Shown here piece by piece: positions 15,096 to 23,867 of a stretch of 64,000 nucleotides of DNA. The stretch's first letter is position 1; every line of letters begins with the position of its first letter. The stretch comes from JAKALD01 sp963817785 (lineage in GTDB: Bacteria > Pseudomonadota > Gammaproteobacteria > Burkholderiales > SG8-39), in contig CAWFPL010000008.1 in the NCBI GenBank assembly GCA_963817785.1, positions 1,240,001 through 1,304,000 of the forward strand, in the 5' to 3' direction. A program made the translations under genes and the position numbers. The notes beneath the pieces are model-generated. The model was not told the origin of the DNA, did no database searches, and saw only the letters and a program-made list of their open reading frames with translations.

Positions 15096-16368
15096 GGCAT
15101 GTCCATCGAGATCACGGATTCGGTAAGCAACTGAATCAAGGATTCTTTCTCGAATGGTCTGATGCTCAGGATTTGCAGCATCGAATGCAGCGACAGTTCC
15201 AAGTTGAGCCGCTTGCGGATGATGGCCACCAGTACGTAGACAGTGACGGCGGTCCAGACTTGGGTCTTGACCGCGTTCTCGGAAGTGCCGAAGAAACGCT
15301 TGATGCGAAGATGCTGCTTGATCCATTTGAAAAACAGCTCCACCTGCCAGCGGCTCTTGTAGAGCGCGCACACGGTGAGCGCGGGCAACGACAAATGGTT
15401 GGTCAGAAACACCAGGCGCTTGTCTCGTTCGGGATCGCGATACACGATGCGGCGCAGCCGCTCGGGATAGCCCTGGTGGGAATAAAACACCGTGAGCTCG
15501 ACCAGCTGATCGCAGATGAGGCCGGTCGAGCGATCCACGCCCTGGGAGAGCAAGCGCTTGAACTTGGAGTTCGACTTGGCGCGCGTCACGAAGAAGGCGC
15601 CGGCCTGGTTGAGCGTATAGAGCCGCTCGAAGTCGAGGTAGCCGCGGTCCATCACGTAGAAGGCGCCGGGCTCGGGCGCGAGCAGATCGAGCACGTTCAC
15701 GTCGTGCAGCTTGCCGTCGCTGATATGCACGAAGGTGGGGATCGATCCCCGCAAATCGAGCAGCGTATGCAGCTTTACCGCCGCCTTGGTGGCGCGAAAC
15801 GGTGCCCAGGGAAACAGCGCCAGACACAGATCGATCGTGGTGGAGTCCAGCGCATACACCGTCTCGGAGATGTCCACCCCGATGGGCTCTTCGGCGTAGA
15901 GCCGGCGTGCGGTATGGATCAGCGCTTGGGCGAACTCGTAGTAGATGCGCCAGTCGCGCTCTTCGTTGGCATCGGCGAGCGCGCTGCGGCTGACGTTCCC
16001 GCGCAGCCCCAGATGGTAGAGCTTGGCGGGCTGCGCGCGCAGACACGCCTCGATGTCGCGCAAGCTCTCTCGATAGGTCAGTTGCGCGAAGGCAAGACAC
16101 AGGAACTGGTCCAGACAGCTGAAGCGGCGAACGTTGAAGTCGCCCCGATACTTCGCCACCAACCGTCGAAACGTATGCCACGGCGCGAACTCCATCACCT
16201 GCGCGAACACGAGCTTGCCTGTGTACATCGGCGCCTCCGAGCAAAATCCCGGAAGACTGCCCGAAGCAGCGTTCGCAATTCAAGTCGTTAACACCCCCAA
16301 AAGTCATAAAAACCCGTGTCAGCGCTAGAGTTACGATCGATCGACCTCAAACGTGTCGGACACTACTG
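15046..16368 (-). mobile_element. Intact IS4-family insertion sequence
   Basis: Perfect inverted ends CAGTAGTGTCCGACA / TGTCGGACACTACTG and a 9-bp direct repeat ACCTGGTGT on each side (15037-15045, 16369-16377). It holds one intact transposase gene. Confidence 0.93.
15065..16228 (-). CDS. IS4-family transposase
   Basis: 387 aa DDE transposase. It has an N-terminal domain of unknown function (FRRLVAKYRGDFNVRRFSC), then VYALDSTTIDLCLALFPWA (Asp), FYVMDRGYLDFERLYTL (second Asp), and the Y-2-R-3-E-6-K signature in YKSRWQVELFFKWIKQHL. Length and motifs match the ISPepr1-like subgroup. No frame defects. Confidence 0.92.
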   Translation of the reverse strand: MYTGKLVFAQVMEFAPWHTFRRLVAKYRGDFNVRRFSCLDQFLCLAFAQLTYRESLRDIEACLRAQPAKLYHLGLRGNVSRSALADANEERDWRIYYEFAQALIHTARRLYAEEPIGVDISETVYALDSTTIDLCLALFPWAPFRATKAAVKLHTLLDLRGSIPTFVHISDGKLHDVNVLDLLAPEPGAFYVMDRGYLDFERLYTLNQAGAFFVTRAKSNSKFKRLLSQGVDRSTGLICDQLVELTVFYSHQGYPERLRRIVYRDPERDKRLVFLTNHLSLPALTVCALYKSRWQVELFFKWIKQHLRIKRFFGTSENAVKTQVWTAVTVYVLVAIIRKRLNLELSLHSMLQILSIRPFEKESLIQLLTESVISMDMPQSANQLNLF

Positions 16369-16431
16369 ACCTGGTGTAGCAAACGCCCCCCGCGCGCATT
16401 GACTCATCCGATTTGTTACCCGGATGAACCG

Positions 16432-18079
16432 GTTGCCTCACCTAACCTGCTACCCGTCGGATTGGCCGACGAGGGCGGAACATGGCGAGGCGACTGAGCA
16501 TGGCAACACGCAAGGAATTGATCGCGGCCGTTGGGCAGCGATATCGCGAAGCATCGAAGAGCGAGAGAACCAAGATCCTGAGCGAGTTCGCGGAGCTCAC
16601 CCAGTATCACCGCAAGCACGCCATTCGCGTTCTGAGCAGTGCGCCCTGCTCGCTCCGCCAGAATCATGCCCGCAACCGGCTGTACGACGAGGCGGTGCGA
16701 CAAGCACTGATCGTTCTATGGGAGGCTTCCGACAGGCTGTGCGGCAAGCGCCTCAAGGCCTTGATACCCATGCTGGTCGATGCCATGGAGCGACATGGCC
16801 CTCTCAGCCTGGACCCCACGGTCAAGGACAAGCTCGTGAGCGTGAGCGCGGCCACGATTGATCGCGCCTTGCGCGCTACGCGAGCAGATTGACGGGCAAC
16901 GCAAGCGCAGGACCGGCGTCGGCGCAGCGATTCGGCGCAGTATTCCGGTGCGCACCTTCGCCGACTGGCGGGACCCTCCACCGGGCTTCTTCGAGATCGA
17001 CATGGTTGAGCACTGCGGTGGCTCGAAGAGCGACGGCAACTTCGTTCACAGTCTGGTGCTGACCGACATTGCCAGCGGCTGGACCGAATGCGTGGCGATG
17101 CCGGTGCGCAACCAATTGCTCGTGGTGCAGGGCATGGCCAAAGTCGCCTCTGATCTGCTATTTCCCATGCTCGGCGTGGACACCGACAACGACAGCGCAT
17201 TCATGAACCAGACGGTCTTCGACTACTGCAAGGAACTCGGTCTCGAGCAAACACGCTCACGGGTCTACAAGAAGAATGATCAAGCCTGGGTCGAGCAGAA
17301 GAATGGCTCCGTCGTGCGGCGCCTGGTGGGCTACGGGCGCTTGAGCGGGCGGGCCGCCACGCAAACCCTGGCCCGGCTGTACGCCGTCTCACGGCTGTAC
17401 ATCAACTTCTTCCAACCCTCGTTCAAGCTCCAGTCGAAGACGCGCGACGGCGCGCGGCTCAGCAAGACGTATCACCCGCCCATGACCCCTTGCGATCGGC
17501 TGCTGGCCCTGCCCAATGTGGCCGAGACGACCAAGGCAAGGCTGCGCGAGCAGTTCACCAGCCTCGACCCGGTGCGACTGCTGCAGGAGATCCGCGCCAC
17601 TCAGAACACACTGGCCGGTCTCGCCGAAACCGCAACTCACGAGCACGCGCCGCCAGCGCCAGTAACGGACGTGGCGACGTTCCTGAGCGGCCTGTCCAGA
17701 GCCTGGCAAGATGGCGAAGTTCGACCAACGCACCGTCCGCAACCGGGTGCGAAGCATTGGTGGAGGACTCGCGCAGACCCGTTTGAGCACGCCTGGCCGG
17801 TCCTCGAGCAATGGCTCGAGAACGAGTCCACGGTAACCGCCAAGGAGATGATGGATCGCCTCGCGGCAATGGTGCCGGACGCCTATGCCGGCAAGGCTCA
17901 GTTGAGGACCCTGCAACGCCGCGTCAAGCAGTGGCGTGCACAGAAGGCAAAGGATCTGATCTTGGGGACGCTAAGGCAATCAGCCGGCGACAGAGAAGGC
18001 GCGGCCTCGGCCGCGCCTTCTCTGTCGATGCAGAAGGAAAAGACAACTCAGTAGCGGTAACATTCCTCCGTGAGGCAAC
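16432..18079 (+). mobile_element. ISNCY-like element, transposase frameshifted
   Basis: Inverted ends GTTGCCTCAC (16432) and GTGAGGCAAC (18079) are followed inward by further partial matches. It lies directly downstream of the gene struck by the IS4 element. No target duplication could be recognised. Confidence 0.65.
16482..18054 (+). pseudogene. Integrase-core transposase (ISNCY type), frameshifted
   Basis: The first frame (16482-16892) carries the N-terminal part: KELIAAVGQRYREASKSE and HRKHAIRVLSS. The second (from about 16870) carries the catalytic core: FFEIDMVEHCGG (Asp), LGVDTDNDSAFMNQ (Asp), and VYKKNDQAWVEQKNG (Glu), then a long C-terminal region. The break is at DRALR-REQIDG near 16875. 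Because the frames overlap there, programmed frameshifting cannot be excluded, but I see no classic slippery heptamer. Confidence 0.72.
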
Positions 18080-18147
18080 ACGCGCGCGTCAGAATAGTTG
18101 TCGCCCCGATAGAATCGAGAACCCGGGGGCGATGATGAGATAAGGAA

Positions 18148-18621
18148 TTGGCTCGATACGGACAAGCATTCAAGGACAGGGCGGTGGCGCGGTTGTTGCC
18201 GCCGGAGAGCGCGGTGCTGGAAGACGTGGCGCGTGAGATCGGGGTTGGAGCGGGAACGCTGGAGCGCTGGCGCAGCGATGCGCTGTCCAGGCCCGCTCGC
18301 GAGCGGGCCTGGACAGCGGCGGCCCGATTGGACGCCGATTGACCACGGCCTCGATGGACGAGGCCGGCAAGAGCGCCTGGTGCCGCGCCCACGGGGTGTA
18401 CCCGCAGCAGCTGGCGGCTTGGCGGCTGGCCGGCCACGCAGGCGCTGGCCGAGCCCGAGGAGGCCCGCGCGAGCCCGCAGCAGACCAAGCAGGACCGCCG
18501 GCGCATCAAGGAGCTCGAGCGCGAGCTGCGCCGCAAGGACCGTGCCTTGGCCGAGACGGCGGCGCTTCTGGTGCTGTCGAAAAAAGTCGCGGCGATCTTC
18601 AACAAGGGCGAGGACGAATGA
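18148..18621 (+). pseudogene. IS3-family OrfA, frameshifted
   Basis: TTG start, MARYGQAFKDRAVARLLPPE, then helix-turn-helix VAREIGVGAGTLERWRSD. It shifts frame near 18340 and continues to KELERELRRKDRALAETAAL and stop, a leucine-zipper-like OrfA end. A 38-bp perfect palindrome lies inside (18281-18318). Confidence 0.7.
18281..18318. repeat. 38-bp perfect palindrome inside IS3 orfA
   Basis: The halves CGCTGTCCAGGCCCGCTCG and its exact complement meet with no spacer at 18299/18300. It lies within the coding frame (SRPARERAW). Confidence 0.95.
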
Positions 18622-19710
18622 TCGGCCTCGAAGATCGCCAGAGCCTGGCCCGAGACATCCACACGGCGCACGCGGCCGGCGCGCGGCTGCACCGGGCCCT
18701 GCGAGACGGCCGGCATCGACGTGCGCACCCTGCAGCGCTGGAAGGGCTGCGAAGGGCTCGTATCGGGCGATGGCCGGCCCGATGCGCTGCGTCCGGTACC
18801 GGCCATGCGCTCAGCCCAGCTGAGCGCGGGGAGGTGCTGCGCCTGGCCAACGAGCCACGCTTTGCCGAGGTGCCCCCGGCACGCATCGTGCCGATGCTGG
18901 CCGACGAAAGCGTGTATATCGGCAGCGAGTCCACCTTCGCCCGCGTGCTGCGCGAGCATGGGCAGAGCGCCCACCGCGGGCGAGCCAAGGCGCCGCGGGC
19001 CAGCCGGCGGCCGAGCACGCACATCGCCACCGCGCCGCGCCAGGTTTGGTGCTGGGACATGACCTACCTGCCGGCCACAGTCGTGGGCCGGTGGTTCCAC
19101 CTGTACCTGATCCTGGATCTGTACAGCCGCAAGATCGTGGGCTGGGAGGTGCGCGACACCGACGATGCCGGCCATGCCGCGCACCTGGTGCGCCGCACGG
19201 CGCTGGCCGAAGGCATCGCCGCGCTCGAGGCCAAGCCGGTGCTGCACGGGGACAACGGCTCCACGCTCAAGGCCACCACGGTGCTGGCGATGCTCGCATT
19301 GGCTGGGCATCAAGCCCTCGTACTCCAGGCCCCGCGTCAGCGACGACAACGCCCATGCCGAGGCGCTGTTCCGCACGGCCAAGTGCCGACCCGAGTTCCC
19401 GGCCAGGGGCTTCGAGGATCTGCAGGCTGCTCGGGCTTGGGCGTCCGAGTTCGTGCATTGGTACAACTTCGAGCATCGTCACAGCGGCATCCGCTACGTC
19501 AGCCCGGTGCAGCGCCATGCGGGCGACGATCACGCGGTCCTCGCCGCTCGGCATGCGCTATACGCCCAGGCGCGTGAACGCAACCCGGCTCGCTGGTCGC
19601 GCCACACGCGCAACTGGTCACCCATCGGCGCCGTCACGCTCAACCCGGAGCGTGACTCCGTCGTCACGATGGCCTCACGCGCCGTGAATAAACAGCCACT
19701 GGCTGCATGA
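18618..19710 (+). pseudogene. IS3-family OrfB, multiple frameshifts
   Basis: Pieces in different frames give MIGLEDRQSLARDIH, then QVWCWDMTYLPATVVGRW (first Asp), KPVLHGDNGSTLKATTVL (second Asp), SRPRVSDDNAHAEALFR (Glu) and the C-terminus ending NKQPLAA. Frame changes occur near 18705, 18800 and 19310, so it cannot make an active integrase. It is distinct from the other IS3 relics in the window. Confidence 0.75.
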
Positions 19711-19831
19711 CTGAGGCGACAACTACCTTGACGCGCGCCGAACGCTACAGAGCTGTAGCAATCGGTCTACGTTGACAGCGCGCAGGCGGACGACGCACAG
19801 TGGCACCGAGTTCAACCGACAGGAGGTCAGG

Positions 19832-19990
19832 ATGCCCAAGCAGACGAAGCCGACGAAACCGCGTGCGAAGCTCACGGATCACGAGAGGGCGCTCCTGCGG
19901 GAGATGTACGAGTCCGGGCTTAGCTCTGAGCAGATCGCGAAGAAGCTCGAGACGCAGCGCGCGGAGGTGATGCAGCAGCTCGGCCGCTGA
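19832..19990 (+). CDS. Small HTH-like protein, 52 aa
   Basis: Start ATG 19832 with a strong AGGAGG upstream. It begins MPKQTKPTKPRAKLTDHERA and contains a helix-turn-helix-like segment (SSEQIAKKLETQRAEVMQQ). It is probably a small regulator left from a phage or integrative element. A terminator follows closely. Confidence 0.6.
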   Translation: MPKQTKPTKPRAKLTDHERALLREMYESGLSSEQIAKKLETQRAEVMQQLGR

Positions 19991-20014
19991 CCGGCTCGAG
20001 CTGCAGCTCAACGA

Positions 20015-20042
20015 GGGCTGCCTGCGAGGCGGCCTTTGTTTC
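20015..20042 (+). terminator. Intrinsic terminator
   Basis: GGCTGCC-TGCGA-GGCGGCC followed by TTTGTTT, after the small HTH-like gene. It is similar in sequence to the one at 20416. Confidence 0.7.
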
Positions 20043-20079
20043 TCACCGCACTGACTGGCGCCAGGGTAACATTGCCCCC

Positions 20080-20394
20080 GTGCATCCGATCATCGAGTAC
20101 CTTGTGCGGCTGGATCGCCCGGACGCGGACAAGTACCCGTTATGGGTGCAGCTGACCGCTGCAGGCAGTACCGCGATGCTGATCGGCACCTGCGCGACGG
20201 CGGCGACGGAAAATCGCGCCCTACCTGCTCACGAGCCGACCCACATGGAGCTGTATCAAGCGTCGAACAGCAGCGCCGCGCTGCAGATCAGCGCAGATTC
20301 TGGGTTGCTCTTCGTTTCGCAACGGGTCGGCGTGATGGGTGCCCCCACGCAGCTCCTCTCAGACCTCGGGATCCCCGAACAGGTAGACGGGTAG
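20080..20394 (+). CDS. Hypothetical protein, 104 aa
   Basis: GTG start; begins MHPIIEYLVRLDRPDADKYP. The middle part (GSTAMLIGTCATAAT) is mildly hydrophobic; no known domain. It is bracketed by two similar terminators, so each small gene here is its own transcript, as in some phage cargo regions. Confidence 0.45.
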   Translation: MHPIIEYLVRLDRPDADKYPLWVQLTAAGSTAMLIGTCATAATENRALPAHEPTHMELYQASNSSAALQISADSGLLFVSQRVGVMGAPTQLLSDLGIPEQVDG

Positions 20395-20415
20395 ACCGAG
20401 CCGCAGCTCGACGAG

Positions 20416-20444
20416 AGGCCGCCCGCGAGGCGGCCTTTTCTATT
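20416..20444 (+). terminator. Intrinsic terminator, T-tract hit by IS1595
   Basis: GGCCGCC-CGCGA-GGCGGCC followed by TTTTCTATT. The last eight bases (TTTCTATT) are the duplicated IS1595 target. Confidence 0.8.
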
Positions 20445-21491
20445 GGCTCTGTCCTAATTACGTGTTGGTACAATTGGCGGTCTGAGTAGCAGAAGGCGGA
20501 CCTCCGATGCGCAAACGAGACCTCGAACGGCTCCTAAAGGAGCTGACCAAACTGAGTCCCAACCAGCTGCGCAAGGTGTCGAACGCGGTTCGGCATCTGG
20601 AGGGCCGGCAGGAGGTCCACCGGCTGCTTGAAAAGCGCATAGAGGCGGTCGCGAAGTGCCCCTGGTGCAGCGGCGCCGAGTTCATTCGGTTCGGGCATTC
20701 TGTCAGCGGTAGCCAGCGGTACCAGTGCCAGCGCCCGGGCTGCGAGAAGACGTTCACGAGCCTGACCGGGACCACTCTGGTGGGAGCCCGCAACAAGCCG
20801 AAGCTCCTGCAGAACGCGCTCTGCATGAAGGAGGGGCTGTCGGTGCGGGAGACGGCCGAGAAACTGGGCGTTAACCGCAACACCGCCTTCCGGTTGCGGC
20901 ACCTGATGATGCCGGAGCTCGAGAAGCACCAACCCTCCGATTTGCAAGGGGTTATCGAGGCGGATGAGATGTTCTTCCGCAAGTCGTACAAGGGCCAAAA
21001 GAAGGGCTTGCCGCGCAAGGCGTATCGGCGCGGGACGCGGGCCGGAAAGCGCGGCATATCGGCCGAGCAAGTCGCCGTCGAGACCGCGGTATCCCGCGGC
21101 TCCCCGTACAGTTTCATCGAGGTCCTGCCCTCGACACCGAACGCCGGCGACATCACGATGGCGTTGGGTCCGAAGCTGCGGACAGACGCGGTGCTCGTCA
21201 CGGACGCTTCTCAGACCTATCTGACCGTCGGGAAGGCACTAGGCGTCACCGTTCGCCAGATTCCCCGCGGCTCGCACAAGCTCGGCCCGTACCACGTGCA
21301 GAACGTCAACGCTCTGCATAGCCGGATTCGCGACCGCTTGAGCAGGTTCCGAGGCGTCGCCACGAAGCACCTCCCAAGCTACCTGGCCTGGTTCCGATTC
21401 TTCGACCGGAAGTCACTCAACGTAGACCCGCAGACACTCTTGCTGGACGCCATTGGCGTGCCTCTTACCAACACGTAACTAGGACAGAGCC
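20445..21491 (+). mobile_element. Intact IS1595-family element
   Basis: Ends starting GGCTCTGTCCTA form ~25-bp inverted repeats with one mismatch. An 8-bp target duplication TTTCTATT lies at 20437-20444 and 21492-21499, the size expected for IS1595. Total 1047 bp. Confidence 0.93.
20507..21478 (+). CDS. IS1595-family transposase
   Basis: 323 aa. N-terminal zinc ribbon CPWC plus CQRPGC, a helix-turn-helix (LSVRETAEKLGVNRNTAFR), then the DDE/N core: GVIEADEMFFRKSYKG (Asp), VLVTDASQTYLTVGKALG (second Asp), and QNVNALHSRIRDRL (the Asn/Glu/His region). It ends inside the right terminal repeat. Intact. Confidence 0.9.
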   Translation: MRKRDLERLLKELTKLSPNQLRKVSNAVRHLEGRQEVHRLLEKRIEAVAKCPWCSGAEFIRFGHSVSGSQRYQCQRPGCEKTFTSLTGTTLVGARNKPKLLQNALCMKEGLSVRETAEKLGVNRNTAFRLRHLMMPELEKHQPSDLQGVIEADEMFFRKSYKGQKKGLPRKAYRRGTRAGKRGISAEQVAVETAVSRGSPYSFIEVLPSTPNAGDITMALGPKLRTDAVLVTDASQTYLTVGKALGVTVRQIPRGSHKLGPYHVQNVNALHSRIRDRLSRFRGVATKHLPSYLAWFRFFDRKSLNVDPQTLLLDAIGVPLTNT

Positions 21492-21507
21492 TTTCTATTT
21501 GGTGTGG

Positions 21508-21790
21508 CTATTTGTTGATGCAGGTTCCGTGGACTGGTTCATTCAGGGCGGCGGGTTGGCCAACGATCGCGCTCGTCAACCAAAATTCCTTCGTCTGCTT
21601 GCCAATTATGATCGTCATGGGTCCCACCGTCGGCGATGTCTGGTTCGGTTCAATCTCTGAGATCGAGGAGACGCCGACCAGCCCATACTTATTATTCTGC
21701 AGCACCTGAAACTGTGACAAGGAAAAGCTCAAAGCCGGGCTGGTGCGCGCTGAAGAAGCGACTGAATCTTGAACCGGGTGGGGAGAATTC
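21508..21790 (-). pseudogene. C-terminal fragment of an unknown gene
   Basis: The frame ends SEIEPNQTSPTVGPMTIIIG, then KQTKEFWLTSAIVGQPAALN and stop at 21508. The composition looks like a real beta-rich protein rather than noise. Its 5' part is replaced by the truncated IS630 copy at about 21837. Family unknown. Confidence 0.35.
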
Positions 21791-21836
21791 ATCTGACACA
21801 ACTGGGGAGATTTGGGTTGACCTTGACACACGTCGG

Positions 21837-22344
21837 CTGCCTTGGATTCGAAGTCCGGCTGGTTGGAGGCCAGATAGCCTTCAAGCCGATGCGGCTTGAT
21901 CCCGTGCTGGGCCCAGATGCGCGCCACGCTCATGTGCGAGATTGCACCGCCCAGTTCGGCAGCGAGTTTGCGCGAAGACCAGTGCGTCGAGCCGTCGGCC
22001 GGTTTGCGCTTGGTGGTCCAAGCCAGCGCCCGCGCCTCGATGCGCTCGGTCACCTTGTAGCGCTCGCGCCCCGCGTGCCGTGCGAACAACCCAGCCAGTC
22101 GATCGGCGGCAAACCGCTTGCTCCAGCGATCGATGTAGCTGTCGCTGCAATCGAGCTTGGCGCGAATCTCGGCCCACGTCAGTCCCTCGGACAGCAACAA
22201 GATCAGCCGAGCGTGTCGCGCCGAATCGGCTCGGCCATTTCTCGCACTCGCCTGCCGCCGCAATTCCATCAGTTCAGTCCTGGTCAGCTTCATCGCGCCC
22301 TCCAGAGGCACGATGATACTTCCTATTTAACCGTTACAGTCCAC
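21837..22344 (-). pseudogene. IS630 type 2, 5' half only
   Basis: Nearly identical to 9366-9873, with the same terminal repeat and start (MKLTRTELMEL at 22293), but cut after YLASNQPDFESKAADV. TA follows at 22345-22346, joined to the 118-bp repeat. Confidence 0.88.
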
Positions 22345-22346
22345 TA

Positions 22347-22464
22347 GGGGTTCAGCCAGGGTCTGTTTGCCGTCATCTTCTCTCCACTACGCTGACCGTG
22401 GCGCAAGGTGAACATTCGTCTGCCGCACGCCTGGACAAGCGCGCGCTGGCCATTGGAAACCGGA
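22347..22464 (-). repeat. 118-bp repeat, copy 2
   Basis: Partner of 12447-12564, about 95% identical, diverging sharply after GGAAACCGGA. See copy 1. No gene follows until the transglycosylase stop at 22700. Confidence 0.7.
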
Positions 22465-22699
22465 ATCAAACGGTGATCCACGGCGCTGGTAAAGGTTGTT
22501 CGGGAAGCACTGCTCTATGAGTTCTAACCGAATGACCGATCCGCGCGACGTCCTTCGGCAGAAAGCTCGTACTCCTCGCTCATCGCGTCGATGCTTTCCG
22601 TCGCACGCTCCGGGCGCCCCCGTCCGGTGCACGCGACCACTGCATTCAAACCGGCGCCAATGGTCCGATTGAGTATTGGCTAACCGGAGCCAAGGCCCA

Positions 22700-23608
22700 T
22701 CAGCGCTGGGGAAAATTCCCGTCGCGTACTATCGGCGAGGGCTCGACAACCGCGGCTTCGAACGGAACGCTTGTTTTCTTGTAAACGCGCGTGATCTTCC
22801 TTACGTAATCGCGTGTTTCAGCGTAGGGAGGCATGCCGCGGTACTTGTCAACGGCCCGCTCACCCGCGTTATATGCTGCCAAGACCAGCATGACATTGCC
22901 ACGGAAGTAGGCAAGCAACCAGCGTAGATAAGCAAGGCCTCCTCTCACGTTCTGGACAGGGTCAAATACTCCTTTTACGCGGAAGCGCTCTGCTGTTTGC
23001 GGGATGAGCTGCATCAGCCCCTGTGCGTTTTTGGGCGAGACGGCGGAACCATTGAATCCGGATTCCACAGCAATCACGGCCAGCGCCAGTTTCGGATCGA
23101 CCCCGTACTGGGGGGCAAGCCGATAGACCAGGTCCTTAATCCGATCACGGGTGGATGCGGCAGCCTCGGAATCCTGGAGCCCGCGTTCGGCGGTCGGTTC
23201 CGGCAGAAGGCACCGCGGCAACTGTGTATTCCGTCCGGCCGCGACGTAATGGAGCATCGTGGCGGCGTACTCGTGGCCCTGTTTCGCAGCGAGCATGAAA
23301 AGGGCAGCGGCCACACCGTCGTCATGCGCGACGCCGCGTCCATTGGCATACAGCCATCCGAGCTGGAATTGCGCCTCGGGATACCCGTGTTTGGCCGCCT
23401 CGCAGAAGAGGCGGCGGGCCTTTTGGAGGTCCTGGGGCACGCCCTCCGCATACTCGTACTTGATCGCTAGCTCCGTCTGTGCCTTTTGCTCCCCTTGCTC
23501 GGCCTCCGCGCTGAGCGCGCCAAGGTGACTGTCGCTTCCCGGCGCGGCCCTAAGCAGGCCAGGGACCAGGAGCGCGAGGACCGCAAACAAGTGGATCGAA
23601 GGTCCCAT
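22700..23608 (-). CDS. Lytic transglycosylase with Sel1-like repeats
   Basis: Exported peptidoglycan-cleaving enzyme. The start at 23608 gives a signal peptide (MGPSIHLFAVLALLVPGLLR, A-AP). Residues ~30-115 contain Sel1/TPR-type repeats (KARRLFCEAAKHGYPEAQFQ, LGWLYANGRGVAHDD). Residues ~155-275 form an SLT (lysozyme-like) domain: VIAVESGFNGSAVSPKNAQG with the catalytic Glu, LMQLIPQTAERF, and YNAGERAVDKYRGMPPYAET. It likely opens the wall for assembly of an envelope machine such as EPS export. Family 1 SLT proteins beside polysaccharide genes are common. It is transcribed alone, 259 bases from manC. Confidence 0.87.
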   Translation of the reverse strand: MGPSIHLFAVLALLVPGLLRAAPGSDSHLGALSAEAEQGEQKAQTELAIKYEYAEGVPQDLQKARRLFCEAAKHGYPEAQFQLGWLYANGRGVAHDDGVAAALFMLAAKQGHEYAATMLHYVAAGRNTQLPRCLLPEPTAERGLQDSEAAASTRDRIKDLVYRLAPQYGVDPKLALAVIAVESGFNGSAVSPKNAQGLMQLIPQTAERFRVKGVFDPVQNVRGGLAYLRWLLAYFRGNVMLVLAAYNAGERAVDKYRGMPPYAETRDYVRKITRVYKKTSVPFEAAVVEPSPIVRDGNFPQR

Positions 23609-23867
23609 AATGCCGGATTGGCACAGAATATGGTCTATCAAGCACTTTCCGGGCCTACAGCCGCTTCCCATTGTTCGCCCAGGAGACCGGGCGCAGACCG
23701 GGCCGCTTTGTGAGTAGTCTTGTAAAGATTTTCGACTGACTTGGCGCGGACTAGACTTCCATAAGGGATCCGTCGGTGCGCCACTGGTTGCGCCTCAAAG
23801 ACCCAATGCGTAGACGGCCTATGGCGGATCCGGCGTCGCGAGAACTTGGCGCGCGAAAGTCGATCAG

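Noticed and set aside
15080..16291. 403-codon frame opposite the IS4 transposase
   Set aside because: Shadow; the minus-strand frame carries the IS4 signature.
16858..16892. Programmed frameshift in the ISNCY-like transposase
   Set aside because: The overlap is suggestive but I see no slippery heptamer or clear stimulatory structure, so it is recorded as a broken gene.
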